Assembly (NCBI RefSeq): GCF_036248255.1
Contig: NZ_CP109179.1
Span: forward strand, 735,262 to 799,261
DNA: 64,000 bases
Reading direction: 5' to 3'
From: Streptomyces sp. NBC_01717
GTDB lineage: Bacteria > Actinomycetota > Actinomycetes > Streptomycetales > Streptomycetaceae
Shown here: piece by piece, positions 55,089 through 64,000 of the stretch
Layout of the letters: every line of letters starts with the position of its first letter
How positions within the stretch are numbered: position 1 is the first letter of the stretch
Translations under genes and position numbers: made by a program
The notes under the pieces: generated by a model
Seen by the model: the letters and a program-made list of their open reading frames with translations, nothing else
Database searches by the model: none
Told to the model about the DNA's origin: nothing

Positions 55089-57137
55089 TCAGGGCTGATC
55101 TACACGGCTGCGCTGGCGGTAGGCAGCGGGAGTTGAGGAGTACGAGGGGGATCTGGTGTTCCCCTGGATCCGTACGGTGATCACGGCGTGGGGGCGGCCG
55201 CCGGGTTCGGCTGGGGGTACCTCTGTGACGCGAAGGCACTGGTGGAGCAGCGCTTTGCGGGTTTTGGGGGTGAGGTCGAGGACAACGAGAAAACCCACGG
55301 GGATATCAGTGGCACCGTACTCGGCGGGCTGAACGCTGTAACGGGTGCACAGGTAGTCCATCGATGCGTTCTTGGGTTCCTGCTTGCATTCGATGACGAT
55401 GTAGAAAGCGCCGTAGAACAGGACGATGTCGGTGCGGCCGGAGCCGATGTTCTTCACTTCCCACCGTGGGCTGGTGCTGACCGACGTGTACAGGCGTTTG
55501 GCGAGGTCTTTGGCCATATCGACCTCCTTTGGCGATTCCTCTCCCTTGGTGAAAGGCCGCAGGAAGGGTTCGCCCAGCGGGCCGCCGGACTCGGCCTCGA
55601 TGGACCAGCGCGTGTAGCGCAGGAGGAAGACCAGCAGTTCCTCGACGCGAAGTGCAGCTTCTCCGCCGATGCCGGTGATCCGGTCGATGTCCTCCTGCAG
55701 CTCGCGCAAGATTGTGTTGGCGTAGTCGCTGAGATCGGGCTCGCGCGCGGCAAGGACGGCCCGACCGGACTTGTTGAGGTCCTCGGCGAGCTCCGGCTCG
55801 TTGTGTAGCAGAGCGGTCAGGCGGTCTCGCACCGGTGCAGTCAGCGCCAGAGCCGAGGTGACGGCGCTGACCTCGATCTCACGGCCTTTTGGGTCTTCAC
55901 TGCCGCCTCCGGTGCGCATCAAGTCACGCAGTTCACGAACTGCGGCCCGGGCTTCCTGGCTGGTGCTGGGGTCGTCGGCGTGGAGGGACAACCACCGATC
56001 GAGGAAAGCGGAACTGTCACCCCTGGCCGTCAGTGAGCTCATGAGCCGGGGCTGCAGCAGGTGTGGAAGTGCTGTGGCGTCACCAGACGCGGGCGGCTCC
56101 TCGGCGGCGTGGGGGATGTCGGGCGGCACGAGCAGACGGATGGTTCGGTGCGCGCTGTAGGCCTGAGCAATGGAGGAGATGAGCGCCGGCGGGTCCCACC
56201 ACACCTCGTTGAGGCTGTGCAGGGCGTGCAGTCGGTCGGTGAATTGCACCCAGGCGGCGGTGGCATCCGCTCGGGGCTGGCGCCAGGTGGGTCGCTCGCG
56301 GAGGCCGGTCAGCCGGTACTCCACCACCAGTGCGTGCAGGTCTTCGAGGGTGGAGCCGGAGATGGCGTTGCCGGCGGTGAAAGACAGCAGGGCGTCCAGA
56401 GCGGTGTGGAAGATGCGGGCGTCCAGGCGGTCTTCGTAGCGACTGCACCGGTCCAGCCACACCAAGGCCTGCCGCAGCGCTGGAACGGCCTCATCCAGGG
56501 TGTTCTTGGCCAACCCAGTTCGCATGTGGAGCATGGCCAGTTCGAAGGTGATGTCGTCTTCGCAGGCTTCCAGCGACAGCAGGCTTTCCAGCGCGGAGGG
56601 CACTTCAGCGTCATCCCACCACTCGGCGGCAGCACCCAGGGCGCGGATGACCCGCTGGATCAATACGGGGTCGGGATCGGAGCCCACGATGCCTTCGGCC
56701 AGATCGGTGGCTTGCTCGACCAGCTGGCTGCGCACCTGCAGCGAGCGGATCCAGCCGCCCAGAGCCAGGCGCGTCAGCCCTTCCAAGGCGATTCCGGCCT
56801 CGGCGTCGGCGCCACCGGCCCGGCGCAGCAAGGCTCGGCTGATGGGGGTGGCCAGCAGCGGAAGAGCCTCGGGACAAGAGAGAGCATCGTCAACGATGTC
56901 TTCAAGTGCGAAGGCGTCCTGTACCGGGATGCTCTCGACGATTAAGGCTGCGGCTTGCTCCGGTGCTGGCAGCTGCGGCCACTCGTGCAGCAGCACGCTG
57001 ACCAGAAGCGGCATCTCGGGTGAGGCCAGGAGGTCTTCCTGGTCAGCCAGAATCGCTTCCATACCTCCCAAAGCGTCCAGGGTGAGGTCAGCCTCGGCCT
57101 CGCGCAGGGACTCCAAGCGCGCCAGTACGCGGCTCAC
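55089..57137 (-). CDS. Helical-repeat PD-(D/E)XK nuclease (third gene of an ABC-3C-like operon)
   Basis: 682 residues from a GTG at 57137 with AGGGGGA upstream. The first ~450 residues are alpha-helical and Leu/Glu/Asp-rich, resembling a HEAT-like repeat array (LVSVLLHEWPQLPAPEQAAA, SALESLLSLEACEDDITFEL). The C-terminus has a nuclease core: R-W-E-V-K-N-I-G-S-G-R-T-D570-I-V-L-F, strand, then V-I-E583-C-K585, the D-x(n)-E-x-K site of restriction-endonuclease-like enzymes. It starts 30 bases after the ATPase gene stop. It is likely the DNA-cutting effector of the operon. Confidence 0.8.
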   Translation of the reverse strand: MSRVLARLESLREAEADLTLDALGGMEAILADQEDLLASPEMPLLVSVLLHEWPQLPAPEQAAALIVESIPVQDAFALEDIVDDALSCPEALPLLATPISRALLRRAGGADAEAGIALEGLTRLALGGWIRSLQVRSQLVEQATDLAEGIVGSDPDPVLIQRVIRALGAAAEWWDDAEVPSALESLLSLEACEDDITFELAMLHMRTGLAKNTLDEAVPALRQALVWLDRCSRYEDRLDARIFHTALDALLSFTAGNAISGSTLEDLHALVVEYRLTGLRERPTWRQPRADATAAWVQFTDRLHALHSLNEVWWDPPALISSIAQAYSAHRTIRLLVPPDIPHAAEEPPASGDATALPHLLQPRLMSSLTARGDSSAFLDRWLSLHADDPSTSQEARAAVRELRDLMRTGGGSEDPKGREIEVSAVTSALALTAPVRDRLTALLHNEPELAEDLNKSGRAVLAAREPDLSDYANTILRELQEDIDRITGIGGEAALRVEELLVFLLRYTRWSIEAESGGPLGEPFLRPFTKGEESPKEVDMAKDLAKRLYTSVSTSPRWEVKNIGSGRTDIVLFYGAFYIVIECKQEPKNASMDYLCTRYSVQPAEYGATDIPVGFLVVLDLTPKTRKALLHQCLRVTEVPPAEPGGRPHAVITVRIQGNTRSPSYSSTPAAYRQRSRVDQP

Positions 57138-57167
57138 ATCTCCCCCTGAATTCCTCGACGGCGGCCG

Positions 57168-59381
57168 TCACCAGAGCGTATGCCCCGGCTCTGCCAGGTA
57201 GGTCCGATCAGGGCCCAGGGCATCGGTCAGGTAGGCGCCGTGGGCGCTGGTGACGATGACCTGCAGGCCGGGGATCTCACCGGTGAGTTGGATGAGCTCT
57301 TCGAGCATGCGGGCAACGTGTGCTGGGTTGGTCTCCTCGCGTCCGACGGAGTCCAAAATGAGCAGGCCGGGGTGCCGGGTGACGCCGGCCTCCTTCCCGA
57401 CCCGCAGCAGCGCTGCCACCACAGCGATCTTCAGGCGCAGCCGTTCTCCCACGTTGACCTTGCTGAACGGTACGGTCGTGCCGCCCTTGGTGACATCCAT
57501 CCGGCATCCGCCGTTGAGCTCCGCACGAGTCAGCTGCGCGACCCCCAGGTGCTGTCCGATGGTGGTCAGTTTCTCGTTGACCTTCGCCAGAAGTTCGCTC
57601 TGGTCGGCGCCGCGCCTATCCACTGATACTGCCTCAGCAGTAGTGACGATCTTCAACCGCCTGCGCAGGGCGTCGATCTGCTGGCTGAACAGTGTGACTT
57701 TGGCGCCGCGGCGCTCGCTGAGCTGTCCGCTGAGCTCGGCGCGGCGCAGCTGCAGGGCCATGCGGCGTTCGGTCACCGAGGTGTCGATGCTCTCCAGTTG
57801 CGAGCGGGCCTTCGCCAGCACGGCTGCGGCTTGCTCACGCTGCCGCTTGGCGTCGTCCAGCGCACCTTCTTCCTGCGCAAGTGCTTCCTCCAGCTGCAGG
57901 ATGGCCAGGCGGGTCTGGGTGAGGTCGTCGAGCGAATCCAAGTCGATGGATTCCCCGGCCGTGAGTAGCTGGTGGAGATCCTGGGGCGAGGCCGCAGCCA
58001 CTTCCTGCTCCTGGTCCGCTTCCAGGTCCAGGTCCAGATCACTGGCGCACAGAGAACAGCTCCCGGATTTCTCCGCCGCCCACCGCTCGGGGGTGACGTC
58101 CGTCTCGCAGCGAGGGCAGCACGTGGGCTTGAGCGCGTGCCAGAAGCGTCGGGTGTGGGCTGCCTCCGTGAGTGCCGCCTGATCGGCTTCGGCGGACTCC
58201 AGCAGCTTCGAAGTGTTCCCGTAGGCTTCGCTGCGCTCCAGCCACACCGCATTGGCCTGTGCATATGCCGCCGAAGCCTGCTGCAGTTCGCCTGCGAGCT
58301 GACCAAGCTGGACAGGGTCGGGTGCGGGTGACAAGGCTGCGAGAGAGGCGTCGATCTGCTCGATCTCTTGCTGGAGGTCGTCGAGGCTTCCACTGTGTGC
58401 GGTGCTGGCCTGTTCGGCCTGCCGAGTCAGCACCGAGATGCGGTTCTCCAACTGCTTGACGTGAGCGTGGGCGGTGGCGGCGACGGGAGCCCAAGGACTG
58501 CCGAGATAGACCTGCAGCAGGCGTGCCGCTGCGAATGTCTCCTCGCCCAGCACGACCTTGATGCTGGGGTCGCTGATCAGCAGGGCGCCGCTCCAGGTGG
58601 GCCACCCCTGTCTGCCCATGGTCCCGTCGGACTCGTCGATCCGGTCGCTCTCGCGCCGGGCCGCCCAGCTGGGGATGCTTTCAAAGCCCAGACGGGACGT
58701 CATGATCCCGTCCATGACGCGCTCCATGTCTCCTCCGGAGGAGAAGGAGGCAAGCTCATGCTGCACGTACGGGCGCAGAATCCTGTTGATCTCCTCAGTG
58801 AGCTCCGGGGTAGCTACCGTGGCATCCCCGCTCGCCTCGAAGGCCGTGCGCACGATCTCGTCGCTGGCCTGCCTCAAACCGTCCCACGGAAGTTCGGCAT
58901 CCGGAGCCAGCAACCACACCGTGCCGCGCGGGCGTCGATTGTGGATCGAAAAGACGCATGCCATGCGCTCACCATCGACAGCGAGCTCCACAAGTACACC
59001 GCGGAGCCACTTCTTGACGTCGTCCTGGATATCGGTCCGGCCGCGGATAGCCCACAAGATGATGTGCAAAAAGCTCGACTTGCCCGCGTCGTTCACCTCA
59101 TGAGTGCCGAACCCGCTGACCCCCGGGCCAACCGCGGTGGCGAAGGAGAATGGAGCAGGAGCTGCATCCCGCAGCTGCTTGATCCCCGCGAAGTGCACCC
59201 CGCGCACCTCCAAAGTGTGCCGACCGGTGCTCCAGCCTGTCGGAGGCCGGACCGATTCGGCAGCCAGGACCTGGCGAACCTCCTCCTCACCGCACCGAGA
59301 GCGGCGAACGACCTCAGCAATCCACCCATCCGCACCCACGATGGGTTCGGCATCAACACCGCCCTCCCACAGTTCGGTCAT
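57168..59381 (-). CDS. Rad50/SMC-like ABC ATPase (second gene of an ABC-3C-like operon)
   Basis: 737 residues from the ATG at 59381, which overlaps the stop of the previous gene (ATGA). An unusual Walker A, HEVNDAGKSSFLHI, lies at about residues 94-107, after a 50-residue N-terminal extension. Long coiled coils (about 300-400 and 480-590) flank a hook with two Cys pairs, CCPRCETDV and CSLCASDLD. The C-terminal lobe has the ABC signature-like KVNVGERLRLKIAV, Walker B PGLLILDSVGREE and the H-loop TSAHGAYL. SbcC/Rad50 relatives tether and open DNA ends; here it should regulate the nuclease encoded downstream. Confidence 0.85.
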   Translation of the reverse strand: MTELWEGGVDAEPIVGADGWIAEVVRRSRCGEEEVRQVLAAESVRPPTGWSTGRHTLEVRGVHFAGIKQLRDAAPAPFSFATAVGPGVSGFGTHEVNDAGKSSFLHIILWAIRGRTDIQDDVKKWLRGVLVELAVDGERMACVFSIHNRRPRGTVWLLAPDAELPWDGLRQASDEIVRTAFEASGDATVATPELTEEINRILRPYVQHELASFSSGGDMERVMDGIMTSRLGFESIPSWAARRESDRIDESDGTMGRQGWPTWSGALLISDPSIKVVLGEETFAAARLLQVYLGSPWAPVAATAHAHVKQLENRISVLTRQAEQASTAHSGSLDDLQQEIEQIDASLAALSPAPDPVQLGQLAGELQQASAAYAQANAVWLERSEAYGNTSKLLESAEADQAALTEAAHTRRFWHALKPTCCPRCETDVTPERWAAEKSGSCSLCASDLDLDLEADQEQEVAAASPQDLHQLLTAGESIDLDSLDDLTQTRLAILQLEEALAQEEGALDDAKRQREQAAAVLAKARSQLESIDTSVTERRMALQLRRAELSGQLSERRGAKVTLFSQQIDALRRRLKIVTTAEAVSVDRRGADQSELLAKVNEKLTTIGQHLGVAQLTRAELNGGCRMDVTKGGTTVPFSKVNVGERLRLKIAVVAALLRVGKEAGVTRHPGLLILDSVGREETNPAHVARMLEELIQLTGEIPGLQVIVTSAHGAYLTDALGPDRTYLAEPGHTLW

Positions 59382-60025
59382 GTCTGCGGCCCCCCATCTG
59401 CGACGTCCTGTGATGCCGGCGGCCAGACAAGGCCAAACCGCCCCGCCACGTCCTCCGTCCGTTTGGTCACTTCCTCAGTGATCTCAGGGATCAGGCGGCC
59501 ATTGACCGCAGCTTCATACCCTGGATGCTCGTACTGGCGCCGGCGCATGAGCCCTCCGCTGACGGCTTCCGGTATCAAGCTGATGGCCTCAGCCTGACGC
59601 ACGTACCACTGCATCGGCGGAACCTGCTCTCGCAGGGCGGTCGCCGCGGCCTGTCCCTTGAGTAAGAGGTAGTAGTCCTTGCGGGCGTTGGCACTGCTCT
59701 CATTGACCCGCAGCATCTTGATGTGCTTGCGGGAAGCCAGCAGGGCCAATGCGTTGTCGGGACGCTCATACGCCCCGTAGAGGTACTTGGCCATCGGATA
59801 GCGATGCAGTGACGGCGCTGTCCCGCCGATCATGCCTGCGACCAAGAGCAGCGTGTCCTGTGGAGGCTGACGGCCTTCCTCCACTTCGGTCAACAGCTCA
59901 TGAGCCAGGTAGTCCGGATTGCGCAGCCAGAAATCGATCTTCACCAGCCGAGTGAGGGAGCGCACCGCTTTGACAGCACCGGGCACGGCACCGTCCCGAT
60001 CTGCGGGAGTTCCCAACACATCCAT
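59378..60025 (-). CDS. Middle component of the ABC-3C-like operon
   Basis: 215 residues from the ATG at 60025. VRSLTRLVKIDFWLRNPDYL, then APSLHRYPMAKYLYGAYERP, NALALLASRKHIKMLRVN and SANARKDYYLLLKGQAAATA give a small helical wHTH-like domain, with a C-terminal stretch of charged helices. Length and position (first gene, coupled by ATGA to an SMC-like ATPase) fit the middle-component proteins of three-component ABC systems. The exact subfamily is not established. Confidence 0.6.
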   Translation of the reverse strand: MDVLGTPADRDGAVPGAVKAVRSLTRLVKIDFWLRNPDYLAHELLTEVEEGRQPPQDTLLLVAGMIGGTAPSLHRYPMAKYLYGAYERPDNALALLASRKHIKMLRVNESSANARKDYYLLLKGQAAATALREQVPPMQWYVRQAEAISLIPEAVSGGLMRRRQYEHPGYEAAVNGRLIPEITEEVTKRTEDVAGRFGLVWPPASQDVADGGPQT

Positions 60026-60352
60026 GATCACGAGTAGGCGAGATGCTGACTGTGAGGTGCTCCCGCCCCCAAGCCGGTGACGGCTCACTAACCTGCTGTT
60101 CACGCATCCCCCAACACCCAAACGACGCTGGAACGTCACGCGCACGAACGGATCGTGCGCGGAGAGTACTGAATGACAACACTGGTGTGACCCTTTGATC
60201 AAGCCCTACCGCCGAAGAAGACGACCTGGGCCGCGCGACAGCCATTCGAGGCCTCACGGCATCATCGGGTCCCGCAGCACATCCGGTCCGGCGCCGCCAT
60301 GAGCGGCTTGGACTATCGTCGGAGTTCAGCGGGCCACCGACCGAGTGCTGCT

Positions 60353-63026
60353 CTACGCCCATTCCACGCCCAGTTCCCGCAGCGCGTCCAGCTGCTCCTG
60401 GGCAAGCCGGTCCCGTCTCGCGCGGGTGTTGGAGATCCATACGCCGAGCCGTACGGTCACGGGTTCTGTCTCGCCGTCGACGGTGATCTGTTCGCTGTGG
60501 CCGCGGGGGATAGGCCGGTCGGCGCCTTCGCGTTCTACCCATTGTGCGAGGGCCGCAAGGCCGCGCTGGAATGCCAACTGCGCCTTGTTCGGGCCCTTCG
60601 CCGAAGGCTTGGCCGACGGGGCGGGGGCCGGAGCCTCGAGCGGCCTCACCCCCAGTGCGGACAGCCGTTCCTGCTGCTCGGTGGACAGTTGCGCCCAGGT
60701 GCCCGGGTGCTTCTGCCGCTGAAGCCACTTCCCGAGGTCGTCCCCGTCGAACAGCACGCCGGGCTCGATGGCCGGGACGATGCCGTCGGCCTCGGTGTCG
60801 ACGAGGTCGGCGAGCACCTTGTAGTGGCGTTGCCAGTCGAGCGGCCAGGGGCAGTTCCAGTCCGGGTCGATCGCCTCCAGCTGCGCGGCTCGCTCTTGCG
60901 CGCGTGCGGGGTTTTTTCCGAGGCCGTTCTTGCGGCGGAGGTTGGCGATCAGCTGCCCGATGGGCACGAGCTCGTTGTCGGCTTCGCCCCACACGGCGTC
61001 CTGGCGGGGTGCGAGGTGCCCGGTGGCGCGCCGGTAGGACCGCAGCGCGGCGAGTTTGTTCTCCCATGCCTCGTCGCCCGGTTCCCAGACCATCCCGGCC
61101 TCCGGCGTGTCGAGCAGGGTCTTGCGGCGTGGCTCTAGCTCCCCGGTCCGCAGTGATTTCCGCTGTTGGTGGACCCACCTTCCGAGCGGAAAGGTTTTCG
61201 TCGTGCCGACCTCGGTCTCGGCATCGTAGGGAACGGCGTAGAGGCCGGTGGTCTGGTTCTCGGTGCGCCAGCGGAGCAGGGCTTGGTAGCCCTCGAGCCA
61301 GACCAGGGATTCGGGCCGGTAGACCCGGGTGCGCAGGAGGGCCGCGATGGTTGCCGCGTCCCTGGGAGAGGAGAAGTGGAGCAGGGCGGACTTGGCTGCG
61401 GCGTCGGTGTCGTCCTGGTCCTGGTCCTTGCCTACCTCGCCGCCGGCGCCGATGATCCGCCCGTCCTCGTCGCGCCGGAGGTGCACCTTGCGCTGCCCGC
61501 TGGTGAGGGCCCGGTTGGCGAGTTGCTCGACGAGTCGTTCATCGTGCGAGCGGAGGCCTTGGAGGACGGCTACGAGGGGGCGGTAGCTGGCGGAGGCGAC
61601 CATGTCGGTTGGGTCCTCGCCGGGCTCCAGGAACACCGGCACGATGATCCTGGCGACCTTCGTGGTGCCGTCGCGGTTGAGCCGGAGCGCGCGGCCGATG
61701 TTCTGGACGATCTCCACTTGCGAGCCGCGGGTGTCGGCGAAGCAGATGGCTTCCACTCCACGTTCGCCGGTGATGTCGACGCCTTCTCCGAGTACGCGGC
61801 AGCTGGCGAGGAATGCTCTGTGTACGCGTCGGCCGGCGGCGTCGATTCCATTGGCGAACTGGTGCAGGATTTCGCGGCGTTCGGTGACGAGGTGGTCGCC
61901 GCAGAGCCAGGCAGACCAGACGCGGTCCGGGGGTACGTGGCGGCCGGCCTCGAGTTCGTAGAACTCAGCGTCGATCGAGGACTTCGGCAGCCGGTCCGCG
62001 GCGTCGGCCAGCGTCGTCGCTGGACGTCTCGGTGACGTACAGCTCGGCTGCCGTCGCCGGCATCTTCTCCGCGAACGCGGCGGCTTCCTCGACTTTCTGG
62101 TGGAAGGTCATGACGGTGCGCAGGTTGTCCGCGGCCGCGTGCTCGAGGAGCGCGGTCTGCAGGAGAGCGAGGCGTCGGCCTCGCTGCGCCTCGTCCGATT
62201 CCCCGAGGGCGGGCTCGGGGTCGCGGATCTCCAGGACGTCGATCTCGAAGCCCGCGAGGATGCCCCGCTCGATCGCTTCTGAGAGCCCGAGCTCGGCCAG
62301 CCATGGCCCGTAGGTCTCGGAGTCCTGGCCCATCGAGGCGAGCTCCAACTCCTGGCCGTCCGTGCCCTTCTGCGGCCGGGGTGAGGCCAGGATGCGAGGG
62401 GTGGCGGTGAGGTAGAGCCGGAAGTCGGCGGGGATTCGCTGGTTGTCGTGGATGGCCGCCCACGGCCTACCAAGATCACCGGCGGTGCCGTGGGCCTCAT
62501 CGACGATCGCGAGGTCGAACGGGGCCATCTGCTGTCCGTAGAGCCGCTCCCCGCCTGCCAGAGCGGCCTCGAGCGGCCCGCGGACCTTCCGCTGGCCCAC
62601 TGGTGCGTCGATGTCCTCGCGGTCCACCAGGGAGGCGTAGGTGGCGAACACGACGACGGGCCCGCTCCCGGCCCACAGTGCCAGTTGGATCGGGTTGGTA
62701 GTGGTGCGCACGCCCAGCTCGTTCAGCACCGGATCGTTCTCCAGCGAGCACACCGCGACCATCGGGGCCCGGTGACCCACCAGACGCCACGCCTGGGCGG
62801 TCTGCGCGAGCAGGTCCAGAGTCGGGACGGTGACGAGGATCCGCCCGCCAGGGAAGCACTCCAGCGCGCACGCGGCGGCGGTGATGGTCTTCCCCGATCC
62901 GGTCGCGGACACGATCGTGCCCCGTGCCCCCTGAGGGGGCACAGATGATCTTGCAGGGAATCCCACCCACTTACGGAAGGCTGACTTCTGGTCTACCTGG
63001 TGTTCTTTGAGCCGGAGCGTGAACAC
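60353..63026 (-). pseudogene. ttrA-like telomere-adjacent superfamily 2 helicase, one frameshift
   Basis: The first frame (63026 to about 62020) has Walker A SATGSGKTITAAA, VVFATYASLVDRED, the DEAH box DLAIVDEAHGTAGDLG, motif III YLTATPR, and ends in a shifted tail. From about 62020 the next frame goes on LADAADRLPKSSIDAEFYEL, CRVLGEGVDITGERGVEAIC and QNIGRALRLNRDG (motif VI), then four Trp-containing helicase-associated repeats (such as GYQALLRWRTENQTTGLYAV) to the stop at 60353. The total length is 2674 bases, one more than 891 codons, so a single extra base near 62010-62022 explains it. Helicases of this type sit next to Streptomyces telomeres. A sequencing error is possible. Confidence 0.88.
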
Positions 63027-63183
63027 TTTCTACATTCTCCTGAGAAGGTAATCGCGTGCCGTACCGACATACGTTGACGAGAAGGCTTCTTCTTCCAGTG
63101 AGAGCTTCAGACCCAGCGACTAGACTCCAGCCACACGGAGGGGTCCACCCCTCAACTGGCCCGAAAGCACTGGTACGTTGACG

Positions 63184-63549
63184 ATGATTAACCTGGCGCT
63201 GAAGCAGGCGCTGCGTTCCCAGTGCCGGCACAGAGTCGGCGCGGTCCTCACAGCGGGCACGCGGGTAATTGCGGCATCCCCGAACCGGCGCCGCAACGAT
63301 CCGGCAATCACCTTCCTCCACGCCACCTTCCATGCCGAAGAAGCCGTCCTCCGCCGCGCTGCGCGAACGGCGGGCTCCACCATCTATGTTGCCCGCGTGG
63401 ATGCAGCTGGCGCCGCACAACTCGCAAAGCCCTGCCCACGCTGCCAAATAGCATTGATAACAGCCGGGGTGAGCCGCGTCCATTACACCGTAGACCCCCA
63501 CACCATCGAGACCCTCAACCTTGCAAATATATCCCTACCGACCCCCTGA
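63184..63549 (+). CDS. Small zinc-dependent cytidine/CMP deaminase-like protein
   Basis: 121 residues from the ATG at 63184 (a TTG two codons earlier is possible). The catalytic zinc site is intact: H50-A-E52 and P-C84-P-R-C87, on a small fold that begins ALKQALRSQCRHRVGAVLTA and ends with VDPHTIETLNL. This is the deaminase superfamily that includes cytidine and deoxycytidylate deaminases and some toxin or editing domains. It is divergent from the helicase, 157 bases away, and lies last before the telomere hairpins. The substrate is unknown. Confidence 0.8.
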   Translation: MINLALKQALRSQCRHRVGAVLTAGTRVIAASPNRRRNDPAITFLHATFHAEEAVLRRAARTAGSTIYVARVDAAGAAQLAKPCPRCQIALITAGVSRVHYTVDPHTIETLNLANISLPTP

Positions 63550-63654
63550 GGGACGTCTCGCATTTTCACCAACACTACATGCTGCATCATAGTGATGCAC
63601 CCACTACGCCGAACCTGCCACAAACGAGCAACCCCCTCCCCTCCTGGCCAGCCA

Positions 63655-63989
63655 GGCCCGCGGCAGCGGGCCCTCAGGACTGGAGGCGCAGCCGAAAGGA
63701 CCCAGGGTGGGGGAGCGCAGCGGACACACCCCAGGGAACGCGGAGCGTTCCCCAACTCCCATACAAAAAGCCCCACCAGCCCGCACCTGACACACCACCA
63801 AACCCGGCCCCGCACAGCGGGGCCTACCAGCCCGCAACGCGGGCCGGCCCCCCTCAACTCCAGAAGCGAAGCGGAGGGAGTTGGCCCGGCCTCGCCGGGC
63901 ACGCCACGCGCAGCGTGGCGCAGACTCCGTGAAACGGAGTCAACTCCGGTGCGAAGCACCGGAGTGCGCACCCGCGAAGCGGGTGCGCA
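63655..63989. other. Telomere-type array of short hairpins at the replicon end
   Basis: Perfect inverted repeats follow each other: GGCCCGC (63655-63672), GGGAACGC (63734-63752), GGCCCCGC (63806-63824), GCCCGC (63830-63844), CAACTCC outer stem (63855-63883), GCCCGGC (63884-63900), CGCCACGC (63902-63920), GACTCCGT (63923-63941), ACTCCGGTGC (63943-63965) and TGCGCACCCGC (63965-63989). Most have three-base loops: GAA, GCA, ACA, AAC, GGA. The loop-closing forms GCGAAGC and GCGCAGC are the exceptionally stable hairpins known from Streptomyces ends. The sequence does not match the common archetypal terminus by eye, so this is probably a non-archetypal telomere; the array may go on beyond the window. 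Confidence 0.88.
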
Positions 63990-64000
63990 ACCACCGTGCG

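Noticed and set aside
1..64000. tRNA, tmRNA or rRNA genes and attachment sites
   Set aside because: I saw no cloverleaf-like or rRNA-like sequence and no tRNA-end duplication; a covariance search would be the decisive check.

Overview
The window looks like the right-hand end of a linear Streptomyces replicon, probably a linear plasmid or an invaded chromosome arm. The base composition and gene style are high-GC actinobacterial (WhiB, GAF-SpoIIE phosphatase, terpene synthase with P450, DUF6233). A terminal-protein (Tpg) gene and a MobF relaxase are present, and the last ~350 bases are a dense run of short perfect hairpins with GAA, GCA or ACA loops, which is how Streptomyces telomeres are built. 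No tRNA or rRNA genes and no CRISPR array were seen. Nothing was aligned or searched: family names rest on motif recognition, and frameshift positions are approximate.

Layout. (1) 1-13 kb: a decayed zone with remnants of a lamin-tail protein, an aminoglycoside-type nucleotidyltransferase, a DNA ligase, YaaC, DUF6233, IS256, IS5 and pentapeptide-repeat genes around a few intact genes: a carbonic anhydrase-SulP bicarbonate uptake pair, a multi-HTH protein and a GNAT acetyltransferase. (2) 13.4-27 kb: an 8-bp tandem repeat, then nested insertion sequences (IS4, three IS5-type copies, a passenger-carrying IS, two IS630-type, an IS110 scrap, two MITE copies) that lie around and between a class I terpene synthase and a P450. 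A TPR protein follows. (3) 27-36 kb: plasmid-type genes: a Rep-like winged-helix remnant, a GAF-SpoIIE phosphatase, a zinc-domain serine recombinase, a Lys/Ala-rich wHTH protein and WhiB.

(4) 36-43 kb: the apparent plasmid maintenance core: four 23-bp palindromes, eight iteron-like GGTGACGCACT boxes in two opposed groups around a pyrimidine/purine-rich stretch (candidate origin or partition site), two toxin-antitoxin modules with palindromic operators bracketing tpg, a tandem 181-bp duplication with further repeats (candidate oriT), and a MobF relaxase. (5) 43-54 kb: cargo (LexA-like wHTH, methyltransferase, molybdopterin oxidoreductase, hypotheticals, an IS, a truncated second tpg abutting a truncated PIN gene, and a sigma-like regulator translationally coupled to a tiny membrane protein and ending at a perfect hairpin).

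(6) 54-64 kb: a subtelomeric block. A three-gene minus-strand operon encodes a small middle protein, a Rad50/SMC-like ABC ATPase with a Cys-rich hook and a helical-repeat PD-(D/E)XK nuclease. It resembles the three-component ABC (ABC-3C) conflict systems and is the best candidate for an undescribed defence system. It is followed by a ttrA-like telomere-adjacent helicase interrupted by one frameshift, a small zinc-dependent deaminase, and the telomere.
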